Assembly: GCA_038142005.1 (NCBI GenBank)
Contig: JAYQJE010000004.1
Location: 178,030-242,029, forward strand
DNA length: 64,000 bases
Direction of reading: 5' to 3'
Source: SHAN690 sp023262195
Lineage (GTDB): Bacteria > Bacteroidota > Bacteroidia > Flavobacteriales_G > Salibacteraceae
Part shown: piece after piece, positions 28,180 to 37,456 of the stretch
Numbering within the stretch: the first letter of the stretch is position 1
Layout of the letters: every line of letters begins with the position of its first letter
The notes under the pieces: model-generated
The model's database searches: none
Told to the model about the DNA's origin: nothing
What the model saw: the letters and a program-made list of their open reading frames with translations, nothing else
Program-made: the position numbers and the translations under genes

Positions 28180-29097
28180 ATGAGACGACTGTATCTGTAC
28201 TTAACTATCTCAACACTCCTGTTTTTAGGAGAGTCGAGGGCCCAATATGCATGGGACTTTGGCGGTAATCTTGGTTTCGCCAACTATCTAGGCGAAATTG
28301 GTGGTGGAGCTAGCGAAGCTCGTGATTGGCTTTTGGATTTAAAACTAAGTCAGACAAGATGGAATCCTGGAGTCTTTGCTAGATATCGATTGGGTTATAA
28401 TTGGGGTTTGAACATGTCTCTTAATTATGCCCGCCTTCAAGGAGCAGACAGCATTGTAACGAATCCAAATCGTTTTACTCGAAATCTTCACTTTAGAAAC
28501 GACATTTTCGAATTGGCAGGTACTGTAGAGTACTATTTCTTCAGCCAGCCAGATGTGGGACGCACTGGTAGATACCTTTTAGATTTTAAGGCGTTTGTTT
28601 ATGCAGGATTTGGAGCGTTTTATAACAATCCAAAGGCACAATATCAAGGGAACTGGGTTGCACTCCGCCCATTAAAAACAGAAGGTCAAGAATCGCCCTA
28701 TAGCGCCATCCAAGCGGTAGTACCTGTTGGTTTTGGCTTCTTCTACACCTTCTCACGTATACATCGTTTTGGAATGAATGCAGGATGGAGAATTTCGTTC
28801 ACCGATTATATCGATGATGTTAGTGGTACCTATCCAGATCCGAATATCTTAGAAAGCCCAGAAGCAGAGGCTTTGTCAAACCGATCGCAAGAAGTGGCGG
28901 GAAACCCACTAGCTGCAGATTTGGTGCAGTTTTTTGTTGAGGATGGTGTTCGAGGTAACCCAGATGCAAATGATTCTTATCTGATGCTATGTGCAACGTA
29001 TAGTTATGTTTTGCGCGGTAAGTCTAATTCATTCGGAAAGCGTAGAAACTATCTCTATGGCCGCAAGCGCGCAAGAGCGGGTAGAGCAAGTTTCTAG
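28180..29097 (+). CDS. DUF6089 / PorG-like outer-membrane beta-barrel protein
   Basis: 305 residues with signal peptide (MRRLYLYLTISTLLFLGESRAQ). The N-terminal pattern WDFGGNLGFANYLGEIGGG is typical of the DUF6089 family, which includes PorG of the type IX secretion system. Repeated amphipathic strands follow (FARYRLGYNWGLNMSLNYARLQG; HFRNDIFELAGTVEYYFF; FVYAGFGAFYNNP; FGFFYTFSRIHRFGMNAGWRISF) and the C-terminus is very basic (GRKRARAGRASF). Consistent with an outer-membrane barrel; whether it is the T9SS component itself or a paralogue cannot be told from sequence. Confidence 0.62.
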   Translation: MRRLYLYLTISTLLFLGESRAQYAWDFGGNLGFANYLGEIGGGASEARDWLLDLKLSQTRWNPGVFARYRLGYNWGLNMSLNYARLQGADSIVTNPNRFTRNLHFRNDIFELAGTVEYYFFSQPDVGRTGRYLLDFKAFVYAGFGAFYNNPKAQYQGNWVALRPLKTEGQESPYSAIQAVVPVGFGFFYTFSRIHRFGMNAGWRISFTDYIDDVSGTYPDPNILESPEAEALSNRSQEVAGNPLAADLVQFFVEDGVRGNPDANDSYLMLCATYSYVLRGKSNSFGKRRNYLYGRKRARAGRASF

Positions 29098-29118
29098 TCA
29101 ATCTCAAATTTCTACTTC

Positions 29119-29637
29119 ATGAAATCAATTTTATTGTCATTAATAATTGCCATTCCATTTTTTGGTCTATCTCAGGATATTGACAAAGAAGCTTTTCACG
29201 CAGATATAGTTACACTCTACCAAACCGGCATGAAAACCTTCAAACCACTCATTGATGGAGAAGGTAAAATTGGAAGTAACGGAAATACCACCTATGCATC
29301 TAGTTTAAAACTAAATGGTGCGGAATCGGTAGAAATTGATGTTGATGCAGAGGGCAGCCACACTTACATTGCTCGATATACCTTCAAAAATGTGCGTGAC
29401 TCAAAGGCAAAGTTGGAGGAAGTGTCAAATATGATTTTAGAGGCCACTCAAGAATTTGGACTGACCAAGGAAACAAGAACTGATATTGGTTACGTGGGCT
29501 ATCAAAAACACGTAATCGAGTTTCCTGCGGACAACATTGATGATATGGGTAAACACACATCCTTTTCGGTGGGCCTTACAAAAGACGGTAACCCGATGTC
29601 ACTGGAAATTGTTGCATCTGAGATACTTTGGAAGTAG
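29119..29637 (+). CDS. Small secreted protein of unknown function
   Basis: 172 residues with signal peptide (MKSILLSLIIAIPFFGLSQ). The mature part is about 150 residues with mixed charge and no motif I recognise (SSLKLNGAESVEIDVDAEGSHTYIARYTFKNV; YQKHVIEFPADNI). It begins 21 bp after the PorG-like gene on the same strand, so it could be co-transcribed and act in the envelope. Its stop lies 8 bp from the end of the convergent polysaccharide locus. Confidence 0.65.
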   Translation: MKSILLSLIIAIPFFGLSQDIDKEAFHADIVTLYQTGMKTFKPLIDGEGKIGSNGNTTYASSLKLNGAESVEIDVDAEGSHTYIARYTFKNVRDSKAKLEEVSNMILEATQEFGLTKETRTDIGYVGYQKHVIEFPADNIDDMGKHTSFSVGLTKDGNPMSLEIVASEILWK

Positions 29638-29645
29638 CAAGGTCA

Positions 29646-30392
29646 CTAGGTGTTTATGAACTGAGTAATCTTCGAAAGAGGTTTCAACCACCGAGTATAA
29701 AATCGTGCTTTGATTCCATTCACGCGCCAAGCTCGAGCATCTTCCTTATTAGCGATCCATCGATTTTTTAGCGTAGCGTTGCTTTGACCTCCTACCCTCA
29801 TTTTGGTCATAACCATGGGTAGATACTTCGCATTAAGTCTATGCTTAAACAACATCCGAAGCAGAAGTTCATAATCAGCTGAGGTATAAAAATCTAAGTT
29901 AAACACCCCAAACTCTCGATATCTATTGGCACGCAGATAAAACGTTGGATGGGCCGGCATCCATCCGTAATAGAACAATTCACGATCAAATGGCTTTCCT
30001 CTCCAATTTCTAGTGACCTTACCCGTATTCGCTCTTTCTACATATTGAAGGTCACCATAAACTGCGTCAATGGATGGGTCAAAGCATTGTACCACTCTTG
30101 AAATCACATCATCACTTGCTAAGATATCATCGGAGTGTAGTATTCCAATTACATCACCTGTGGCAAGCGCTATTCCTTTATTGAGAGCATCATAAATACC
30201 TTTATCGGCTTCTGATACAACGTTAGAAACCAAATCCTTATAACTACTGACAACTTCCAAGGTATTGTCCTGCGATACACCATCAATGACAATAGATTCA
30301 ATATCATCATAGTTTTGACTCACCAGACTATCCAATGCGTCTCCAACCGTCTTGGCAGAATTGTATGTGCACGTAATTATGGAGACCTTCAT
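29646..30392 (-). CDS. Family 2 glycosyltransferase (WcaE-like)
   Basis: 248 residues. GT-A fold start KVSIITCTYNSAKTVGDALDSLVSQNYDDIESIVIDGVSQDNTLEV, followed by GIYDALNKGIALATGDVIGILHSDD with the metal-binding acidic motif (HSDD, about 83-86). This spacing matches the colanic-acid-type WcaE family of inverting glycosyltransferases. No membrane segment; a cytoplasmic enzyme building the repeat unit on a lipid carrier is expected. It is the last gene of the polysaccharide run and overlaps the WcaF-like gene by 4 bp. Confidence 0.85.
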   Translation of the reverse strand: MKVSIITCTYNSAKTVGDALDSLVSQNYDDIESIVIDGVSQDNTLEVVSSYKDLVSNVVSEADKGIYDALNKGIALATGDVIGILHSDDILASDDVISRVVQCFDPSIDAVYGDLQYVERANTGKVTRNWRGKPFDRELFYYGWMPAHPTFYLRANRYREFGVFNLDFYTSADYELLLRMLFKHRLNAKYLPMVMTKMRVGGQSNATLKNRWIANKEDARAWRVNGIKARFYTRWLKPLSKITQFINT

Positions 30393-30943
30393 TCGATAAT
30401 TCGCTCCTTCACCTTTTTCGCAGGAGCTCCTTGATATATACCATAAGCCTCAAGTCGGCCTGAAGCTATAGATCCCGCCATGAGTACCGCATGAGACTCA
30501 ATCACAGCCCCTTGTACAACAATTGATTTAGCTCCAATCCATGCGCCCTCTTCTATGTGAATCGGCTTTAGAATTAAATCAAATGACGGCTTGGTGTAAT
30601 CGTGATTTCCCGAAAGTATGAGTGCACCCTGCGAAATACAAGCGTTTGCGCCAATAGATACCTTGTCTAAACAATCTATCCAGACGTTCTCTCCGATCCA
30701 AGCGAAGTCTCCAATTTTCAATTTCCAGGGATATTTAATATTCACCCCCGGTTTTACCACTACACCACGACCCACTTCTGCGCCAAAAAGTCGCAACAAG
30801 GATGATTTCCAAGCATATGGCAATAAGGCCCTCGACTGAAAAAATATGGTATTCGTAATATACCAAAGCAACCTCGTTGCAAAGCTTGCTCCTGGGTCAT
30901 ACCAAGCGTTATTAAATGTTGACAGTTGAACCTTATTTCCCAT
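30389..30943 (-). CDS. WcaF-like sugar O-acetyltransferase (hexapeptide repeat)
   Basis: 184 residues from the ATG at 30943 (MGNKVQLSTFNNAWYDPG), which overlaps the end of the upstream glycosyltransferase. A longer frame to 30985 lies inside that gene. Left-handed parallel beta-helix repeats are visible (GRGVVVKPGVNIKYPWKLKIGDFAWIGENVWIDCLDKVSIGANACISQGALILSG), with the catalytic-type His in NHDYTKPSF. The end is GIYQGAPAKKVKER. The family transfers acetyl from acetyl-CoA to a sugar hydroxyl of a surface polysaccharide; it pairs with the WcaE-like gene as in colanic acid loci. Confidence 0.85.
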   Translation of the reverse strand: MGNKVQLSTFNNAWYDPGASFATRLLWYITNTIFFQSRALLPYAWKSSLLRLFGAEVGRGVVVKPGVNIKYPWKLKIGDFAWIGENVWIDCLDKVSIGANACISQGALILSGNHDYTKPSFDLILKPIHIEEGAWIGAKSIVVQGAVIESHAVLMAGSIASGRLEAYGIYQGAPAKKVKERIIE

Positions 30944-32063
30944 CGAACATGGATAAATATTCATCGCAAAGTACGTCAAAGTCAATCTTAGTTTGCACGT
31001 ATTCGATTGCTTTCTTACTCATTGAACAATACTCTTCATTCGACATGTTGTTTGCTTCGATTAATACGTCCTTCCAGCGCTTTGCGTCAGTTAATGGAGT
31101 CACCCAACCTGCACCGAATGTTTCAATATCATTCCATGGTGTTTGATCGCTGATCATGACAGGTACTCCAAGCGACAAAGATTCGATGATTGAATGGCCG
31201 AAATTCTCATTGAGAGTTGGAAGTATAAAAAAGTCACAGTTTCGAATTTCTTCATAAAGTTCATGTGGGGCTACTGCCCCTTTTACTTTCATCTCTCCTG
31301 TATTGTCAAATGAAGCTTGGCATTTTGATAAATAAGAGTCGTCTTCCATTTCTCCATATACGCTCAATGTGCATTTCACTTTAGCCTCACTGATGTATTG
31401 TGCAGCTGCGAGTAGGTTCTTTTTAGGCGAAATTCTCGAAGCAAAAACAATGTTCAGCACTTCCGACTTTGTTGATTTCGGTTCATATTTCAAATTCGCT
31501 GGGATATTACCAACCTCATAAACCCTAATCCGATTACCAAATACTCTGGATATGTCTCTTGTTTCACTCACATCCGTTGAATGAAAGGCCAGTTTATGAT
31601 GCAATCCGAATGATTTGAACAGACTTATGAAGGCTTTTTTCTTCCTGCTCTTGAGCTTCAATGCGCCTTTACCCAACATACCTCTCGGAGCGAGAGTTAC
31701 TCGATTTGTGCTTCTCTTTAATATCAGATATAACAATGGTCTTAAGGTAAATTCAACTGAGAATAAACTATTCAAATAAACCTTTGAAAAGGCACTGTCA
31801 TTGATGTATTTCCTAATAATTATGGATCTTTTTTGAGGTGTAGTATAGATGATTTCGCCCCACGGCTGTGCCAGTATTACGTTAAATGCCTCCACTTCAT
31901 ACTGCTCACTATCGTTTAAGTCACTGTCTCCCGTGATAACAAGAAAATCGACCTGTTTACTCAATCGAACTACCAGGTTATACACCGATTGAATGGGGCC
32001 TCCCGCTCTATAGCCCGGCACAAACCAATCGGTGAGTATCAATATCCTAGGCTTCAATCTCAT
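30933..32063 (-). CDS. Family 4 glycosyltransferase
   Basis: 376 residues, GT-B fold. The N-terminal loop DWFVPGYRAGGPIQSVYNL binds the acceptor side. The C-terminal half has NIVFASRISPKKNLLAAAQYI, the nucleotide-sugar motif NENFGHSIIESLSLGVPVMISDQTPW (E-x7-E type), and GAGWVTPL. Retaining mechanism is expected from the family; the sugar donor is unknown. It overlaps the AsnB-like gene (17 bp) upstream and WcaF downstream, typical of a translationally coupled polysaccharide operon. Confidence 0.88.
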   Translation of the reverse strand: MRLKPRILILTDWFVPGYRAGGPIQSVYNLVVRLSKQVDFLVITGDSDLNDSEQYEVEAFNVILAQPWGEIIYTTPQKRSIIIRKYINDSAFSKVYLNSLFSVEFTLRPLLYLILKRSTNRVTLAPRGMLGKGALKLKSRKKKAFISLFKSFGLHHKLAFHSTDVSETRDISRVFGNRIRVYEVGNIPANLKYEPKSTKSEVLNIVFASRISPKKNLLAAAQYISEAKVKCTLSVYGEMEDDSYLSKCQASFDNTGEMKVKGAVAPHELYEEIRNCDFFILPTLNENFGHSIIESLSLGVPVMISDQTPWNDIETFGAGWVTPLTDAKRWKDVLIEANNMSNEEYCSMSKKAIEYVQTKIDFDVLCDEYLSMFDGK

Positions 32064-33912
32064 TGATTTTTAACCATTGCCCAAGAACCACCAGAGGCCA
32101 CACTCTTGACCACGTAATAGACTTGTCACCAGCTTTGAATCTATTCCAAAGATTTTGAATACCACTCGAGGACATGCAATTCGTATCGCACAAATAGTTT
32201 AAACCTTCTCGGCAGAATTCGCTTAAGTCCTTCTTCATCCAAATCTCCCATGGCAGTACGAACCCCATCTTCTCACGATTGACAACCTCATCAGGTAAGA
32301 TTTCTGGATAAGAATCGATGAGCAATTTCTTTGGTGTATGTGGAAATTTAACCTGATCTGAAATGTGCATGCAATACTCCACCAGCTCGTGATCTAAAAA
32401 TGGCACTCGAATTTCGAGAGCGTGTGCCATCGACATTTGATCAGCATCGCGTAGTAATACATTTCGCATGTAAGTATCGAACTCAGCAATGCTAATCCGA
32501 CTCAATGTGGGCAAGTCACTGAATCCATGAAATTCTTCTAGGCGAAGAATTTTTTGCCTAACCGCGTTTGTTGTAAGGTCATGACCGATAAGAATCTTAA
32601 CCTCACTTCGAAGTAGAACCTTTCTGAAGATGGGATATAGTGTTTCTAAATCGAAGTAATCAGCCGTAATGATTTCATCAAGTTTTCTGCCACGGATACC
32701 AGGGTATTTATACTTGGCAACTCCACCCACCATTCTTCTAAGGAACTTTGGAAAACTCAGAGACCAAGCCTGATCCGCAATTTGTGGAATTCGCTTAAAC
32801 ACATCGTAACCTCCAAACACCTCGTCACCGCCAAGGCCTGACAATGCTACCGTGATGCCTTGTCTTTTTGTTTCTCGAGATACAATCCATGAATTGGGAC
32901 CATCACCCGAAGGATGGTCAATACTTCTCACCGCTTCTGGCAAGTCAACCATAAACTCCTTTGCATCGAGACTAATCTCATGATGATTTGTTTTATACCT
33001 AGCGGCTACCCTTCTGGCAAATGCCGCCTCTGAGAATTCTTCCTCTTTAAAAGAGACATTAAACGTATCAATCCTCTTACCAAGTCTTTCTGAAGCTATT
33101 CCCACCAGCATACTCGAATCTATGCCGCCCGATAAGAATGCACCAATGGGTACATCTGAAACCAACCTACGATCAATACTACTGGCCAAAAGATCACGTA
33201 CATTCTTCTTGATGCGAATGGGATCTTGATCAAAGTGTGGATTTTGCCAAGGCTTCCAATACTCGACTATCCCGACACCCGTATCCGATACCTCATAATA
33301 AGTACCAGCTTCGACCATATGCACGTTTTCTATAAGCGTCTCGGGATCGTGAACGCACTGGTATTGCAAATATTCTTGTAGAACAGACCTGTTTAACTTT
33401 CTTGGCACCAAACCAGACTTGAGTAAGCTTCGAATCTCTGATGCAAACGATATAGTGGATTGATTAATATGCACGTATAGCGGCTTGATACCCATTCTAT
33501 CCCGTGCCAGCCATAGCTTTTGCTCTGCACGATCATATAATGCAAACGCGAACATGCCATTGGCTTTCTGTAACGCGGGCATCCCCCATTTGATTAGTGC
33601 CGCTAGCAATACCTCAGTATCAGAGTTCGTCACAAAATCATATTCTGGCAGTTGTGACCTCAAAGATTGGTAGTTGTATATCTCACCGTTAAAAACGATG
33701 GTGTATCTACCATCTAAAGAAGTAAAAGGCTGATTCGCCTTGGCATCAAGATCAATTATAGAAAGTCGTGCATGCCCCAACACTACATTGTCTCCTTGAT
33801 AGATTCCGCTGGAATCTGGGCCGCGGTGCTGCATAGCCGATACCATCGATTCAACTACCTCAATCGGCTGATCTACCGACTCCAAACCATATATTCCAGC
33901 TATTCCGCACAT
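32047..33912 (-). CDS. asnB: Asparagine synthase (glutamine-hydrolysing)-like protein
   Basis: 621 residues, a complete two-domain AsnB. The class II glutaminase starts MCGIAGIYG with Cys2 as nucleophile and has FNGEIYNYQSLR and NSDTEVLLAAL. The synthetase domain has the PP-loop FLSGGIDSSMLVGI and VALSGLGGDEVFGGYD. In polysaccharide loci AsnB homologues commonly amidate a uronic or nonulosonic acid carboxyl rather than aspartate; that role is inferred from context. It shares a 1-bp overlap with the glycosyltransferase upstream. A second, more divergent AsnB lies at 61778-63640. Confidence 0.88.
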   Translation of the reverse strand: MCGIAGIYGLESVDQPIEVVESMVSAMQHRGPDSSGIYQGDNVVLGHARLSIIDLDAKANQPFTSLDGRYTIVFNGEIYNYQSLRSQLPEYDFVTNSDTEVLLAALIKWGMPALQKANGMFAFALYDRAEQKLWLARDRMGIKPLYVHINQSTISFASEIRSLLKSGLVPRKLNRSVLQEYLQYQCVHDPETLIENVHMVEAGTYYEVSDTGVGIVEYWKPWQNPHFDQDPIRIKKNVRDLLASSIDRRLVSDVPIGAFLSGGIDSSMLVGIASERLGKRIDTFNVSFKEEEFSEAAFARRVAARYKTNHHEISLDAKEFMVDLPEAVRSIDHPSGDGPNSWIVSRETKRQGITVALSGLGGDEVFGGYDVFKRIPQIADQAWSLSFPKFLRRMVGGVAKYKYPGIRGRKLDEIITADYFDLETLYPIFRKVLLRSEVKILIGHDLTTNAVRQKILRLEEFHGFSDLPTLSRISIAEFDTYMRNVLLRDADQMSMAHALEIRVPFLDHELVEYCMHISDQVKFPHTPKKLLIDSYPEILPDEVVNREKMGFVLPWEIWMKKDLSEFCREGLNYLCDTNCMSSSGIQNLWNRFKAGDKSITWSRVWPLVVLGQWLKINEIEA

Positions 33913-34952
33913 TAGTTCATCATCGATTTAAGGTTGGATACCCAGATTTTTGGTGAGTTAACCACCGATAGGTTTCGACTGACCCCCGACATTTTAAATC
34001 GTTCTTCCTGTGAAAGTTTTAGAAATTCTCTCATAGCCTTACCCAGGCTACTTACGTCACCCGATTTAAAGACAAAGCCATTTTCCCTTTCCTTCAAAAA
34101 CGCTTCCTTGGATCCAATGGCTGAACTTAGAATCATTGGAAATCCGGTCACTGCCATTTCATGTACACTTACTCCCCACGGTTCAAAATGACTCGGCAAA
34201 ATATAAACTTGACAACTGCGAAGTATTGGTAACAAATCACCTGGTTGAACAAAACCGAAATGCTTGATCCCATCAGCTTCTAATCTGTCTTCATACATAT
34301 CCCCCGTTCCTACACACCATAGCTCAACCTCCGGATGCTTTTCTCTAACTTGTACAAAGGCACTCCAAAGGTCAGAAATCCCCTTATGCTCCACATACCT
34401 ACCTAGGTACAAGAATCTTATTGGATTGGAGAAATCCTTAGAAAACTGTTTGTAATATGCATCAAATCGATCCACATCGGCCGAGTAAAAACCAAGCTTT
34501 ATGTTATGAGGTTTAAAACCCAATTTGACGGCATATTCTTTTTGAATATGCCCTGGCGCAAAGGCATGGCTGAAGGTTTTTAGAATTGTGAATGGAGCAA
34601 TTATTCTTGCCACCTGTTGTCTCAAGGATCCGGTCCAGTGATTATCCATGGAAAGTACTGTCGGCACTTTTCCATGCCAAGACCGACAGATTGAAACATA
34701 AAGATCATCCATCCAACCGCTGCATAGAATCAAATCAGGCTGGAATGTTTGGATTAAAGCTTTTAACTCTTTTTGATCAACCTTGTCTCTGCTGTAAGAA
34801 GTGCAAAATGATAAGTCAAACTGGAATGGCGCTTCTGGGTTTATGGGCCAATGTACCAGCAACACCTCTACCCCGCTATGCACTAACGCTCTAAAACACG
34901 CTATGGAATAATCAGCGAGTTCGGAATAAAGTATGGCGACTTTTTTTTTCAA
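33912..34952 (-). CDS. Family 4 glycosyltransferase
   Basis: 346 residues. N-terminus KKKVAILYSELADYSIACFRALVHSGVEVLLVHWP, and the GT-B C-terminal domain IRFLYLGRYVEHKGISDLWSAFVQV, GFVQPGDLLPILRSCQVYILPSHFEPWGVSVHEMAVTGFPMILSSAIGS. The EPWGVSVHE segment is the catalytic E-x7-E-type motif. Cytoplasmic, donor unknown. Immediately adjacent to AsnB downstream and the O-antigen ligase gene upstream. Confidence 0.85.
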   Translation of the reverse strand: MKKKVAILYSELADYSIACFRALVHSGVEVLLVHWPINPEAPFQFDLSFCTSYSRDKVDQKELKALIQTFQPDLILCSGWMDDLYVSICRSWHGKVPTVLSMDNHWTGSLRQQVARIIAPFTILKTFSHAFAPGHIQKEYAVKLGFKPHNIKLGFYSADVDRFDAYYKQFSKDFSNPIRFLYLGRYVEHKGISDLWSAFVQVREKHPEVELWCVGTGDMYEDRLEADGIKHFGFVQPGDLLPILRSCQVYILPSHFEPWGVSVHEMAVTGFPMILSSAIGSKEAFLKERENGFVFKSGDVSSLGKAMREFLKLSQEERFKMSGVSRNLSVVNSPKIWVSNLKSMMN

Positions 34953-34964
34953 CTACTCGTGTAA

Positions 34965-36245
34965 TTATTCATCCGACTTCTTCAGCGCCATTTCAGCGCT
35001 ATTATCCGCATCAGTAGGAGCTTCCTCTTTCATCATAAGTGTCAATGACACAATAAAAAGAATCGTAAATGGATTGAGCGAAGCTGCTAACCATGACTCG
35101 AAGTTGGCTGACACAATTACAGTGTACATAGCCGCCATCGCGTATGGAACCTTTGAAGCAGTTCCGAACATACTGCGTAAAATACCGAGCAGAAAAAGCA
35201 AAACACCAACCAAGCCTGTATCAAGCCACAAGGTCAGGTAACTATTATGTGCGTTTCCCTGGTGACCAAGTTGACTTAAATAATGGAAATACTCTTTGTA
35301 TATGGCCTCCGTAAATCCAAATCCTCCACCAAGAAAAAAGTTGTTCTGAATTTGCTCCCAAGCGAAATTCCATGCGATGAAGCGGCCTGAACCTTCAGCC
35401 ATAGTTTCTATCCTGAGATATTCTTCCAGACCCAATGAAAGGACTATGAAAGGTAAATTAGTTAGAATATAATTGGATGATGCCACCAATGCAATAAAAA
35501 TCACTAACGACCCTATATTGGAGAAGTATCTGATTCGGGTAAAACCGAGGAACATGAGCAATGAAAATAAGGCCGTTCTACTTCCGCATAAATATAGGTT
35601 GACTATAAAGAGGCCTAAAAAAAGATACCAGGACTTTTTATCGAGGTTTTGAAGGTTTTTACCCTTCTGATATAACACATAAACAAAAATTCCAAGCATG
35701 GTCAACAGAGTCCCCATTCCATTTGGGTTACCCATTAATCCTCGGAATCGACCCGCAAGTGTTGCCTCAAAAGGATTTATTAACCACAGTGCCACTCCAA
35801 CGAACAAAAAGATGGTATAAGCAGAAACAACATCTTGGTCAAAGCTTTTATTGTCCTTATATGCCTTCTGAAAGATCAACGGAGCTGTAAAAAAAATGAT
35901 GCCGTAGCTGATTGACTTTTGAAAACTGGTTACCAATTGATCAGACCAAAAACTTGCAAACAGAGCCAGTACTATAAAGGGTAGGAAATAGATAAAAACC
36001 TGGTTCTTAAAGACTTTGAAATCTTTAATGTTCGTGACAATGAAAGTGAATAAAATTAACACCATTCCGATTTTTGCGGTAGAAGCAAACGCCAGCGGCT
36101 TGAGGTAGCTATCAGAGAATAGTAAGGTGTACACAAAGGCAATGAACACCTTAGTGAAGTCACCCATTCTAAGAATTAAAAAAATGATACTATGGACCAT
36201 ACCACAACTAAAATAGAGGGCAAGACAAAGCCAAGCAATGGCCAC
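34965..36245 (-). CDS. O-antigen ligase / Wzy-type polymerase family membrane protein
   Basis: 426 residues, mostly hydrophobic, about 10-12 TM segments. Family-typical parts are GRFRGLMGNPNGMGTLLTMLGIFVYVLY and the large periplasmic loop GRFIAWNFAWEQIQNNFFLGGGFGFTEAIYKEYFHYLSQLGHQGNAHNSYLTLWLDTGLVG. The Arg and His in such loops are essential in WaaL/Wzy. It either polymerises repeat units or ligates them to lipid A-core; the two cannot be separated by sequence. This is the only such protein in the window. Confidence 0.85.
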   Translation of the reverse strand: MAIAWLCLALYFSCGMVHSIIFLILRMGDFTKVFIAFVYTLLFSDSYLKPLAFASTAKIGMVLILFTFIVTNIKDFKVFKNQVFIYFLPFIVLALFASFWSDQLVTSFQKSISYGIIFFTAPLIFQKAYKDNKSFDQDVVSAYTIFLFVGVALWLINPFEATLAGRFRGLMGNPNGMGTLLTMLGIFVYVLYQKGKNLQNLDKKSWYLFLGLFIVNLYLCGSRTALFSLLMFLGFTRIRYFSNIGSLVIFIALVASSNYILTNLPFIVLSLGLEEYLRIETMAEGSGRFIAWNFAWEQIQNNFFLGGGFGFTEAIYKEYFHYLSQLGHQGNAHNSYLTLWLDTGLVGVLLFLLGILRSMFGTASKVPYAMAAMYTVIVSANFESWLAASLNPFTILFIVSLTLMMKEEAPTDADNSAEMALKKSDE

Positions 36246-36313
36246 GAAAAAATGATCAAATAGAGCTCTTTGTAATTTAGGAGGTGATCTTTAAGGTACA
36301 CGGCTCAAAGGTA

Positions 36314-36789
36314 TTACTTGGCGATACACTCCTCTATTTTCCTACTCAAATTAGGAGCAATTTGATCCCATAAGTAATTCCGTATTAGGTTTAAGGAATT
36401 CGACTTCCAAACATTTACCGTGCTGTATGATTCAAGCGACTGGGCCATAGCATGATAAATCACGTTGGGGTCAGGTTTTTGGAGCAAAAGACCGTTTTGT
36501 CCATTCTTGACCAAAACAGAAGTAGCCCCACATCTGTTGCAATAACACCTAAACCACGCGACATTCCTTCCAATATTACATTCGGCATACCCTCAGAAAT
36601 ACTCGTATTGACAAGAATATCACACCGATCATATGCTTGTTTAAGTTGTTCTTCATCATAAATAGCTCCATGGAAGGTGCACTTGGTTGATTTGAGTTGA
36701 TGCTCGCTTGGAATAGGGCCAACAAAGTGAAAATGCCACTTATAATCATCTTTCTCAAGTAAGCGAATGGCCTTATATATTTCTGGCAA
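36314..36789 (-). CDS. Glycosyltransferase family 4, C-terminal part (frameshifted twice)
   Basis: C-terminal GT-B domain of the glycosyltransferase starting at 37456. Joined pieces: 36460-36789 (LPEIYKAIRLLEKDDYKWHFHFVGPIPS...DRCDILVNTSISEGMPNVILEGMSRGLGVIATDVG) and 36314-36514 (VKNGQNGLLLQKPDPNVIYHAM...RKIEECIAK). The C runs at 36790-36793 (one too many) and 36526-36529 (one too few) explain both shifts. Corrected, the junctions read DRVKGLPEIYK and ATDVGATSVLVKNGQNG. EGMPNVILE is the E-x7-E donor-binding motif. Confidence 0.8.
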
Positions 36790-37456
36790 CCCCTTTTACA
36801 CGATCAAACCTTCCAACGAATAAGAACTGGATTGATTTTCCGACTTGCTGAGGATTGGAAGAAATCCATTTTGCCTCAATCCCCGTGCTTATTTCAATAA
36901 TTGACGTGTCGCATACACTCTGGAGAATATCGGTAATCTTACCACCATAGCTAAACGCGTAATCTGCCAGCCGCAAGTTTTTTAAAACGGCCGATTGAAG
37001 CATATACTTCTGCAAGGTGAGTTTAAAATTTGCCTGCTTCTGAAACATATTCATGCCATGAAACTTGACACCAACGGGAATCTGGATGCCATGATGTGTT
37101 CTCTTTTTTAAAAGCGCCCACGCCATGAAACCCTTGGCGTAGATAAAATCAAAACTCCGGTCTGTTTTTAAAATCCATTTCAAATAATGCTCACTTATCT
37201 TGTATTGAGCTCTGAGGTAGTGACCAGGAAAACGGCTTTTATCTTCATAAAAAAAGCATTCGGTAGATAGGTTCTCCAAAGCTTCGGGGGTAAAAGCCTC
37301 TTCAATATTGGGCTTAGCACTCTTATTCTGGTAATAATGAAGTAAATGAACTTTCTCCCCCGAACGAGCTAAATACTCCACCATCAACTGGGTGTGCCTC
37401 TGCATGCCTCCTTTTACAAAGGGAGTTACTCCGTCAGATAGCACCAATATGTTCAT
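36773..37456 (-). CDS. Glycosyltransferase family 4, N-terminal part
   Basis: 227-residue N-terminal GT-B domain: MNILVLSDGVTPFVKGGMQRHTQLMVEYLARSGEKVHLLHYY, typical of GT4 enzymes with a Gly-Gly-acceptor loop. It ends with FLFVGRFDRVKG, the start of the donor domain, where the frame breaks. The complete enzyme would be about 381 residues. Its start overlaps the rffA-like aminotransferase stop by 4 bp. Confidence 0.82.
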   Translation of the reverse strand: MNILVLSDGVTPFVKGGMQRHTQLMVEYLARSGEKVHLLHYYQNKSAKPNIEEAFTPEALENLSTECFFYEDKSRFPGHYLRAQYKISEHYLKWILKTDRSFDFIYAKGFMAWALLKKRTHHGIQIPVGVKFHGMNMFQKQANFKLTLQKYMLQSAVLKNLRLADYAFSYGGKITDILQSVCDTSIIEISTGIEAKWISSNPQQVGKSIQFLFVGRFDRVKGVARNI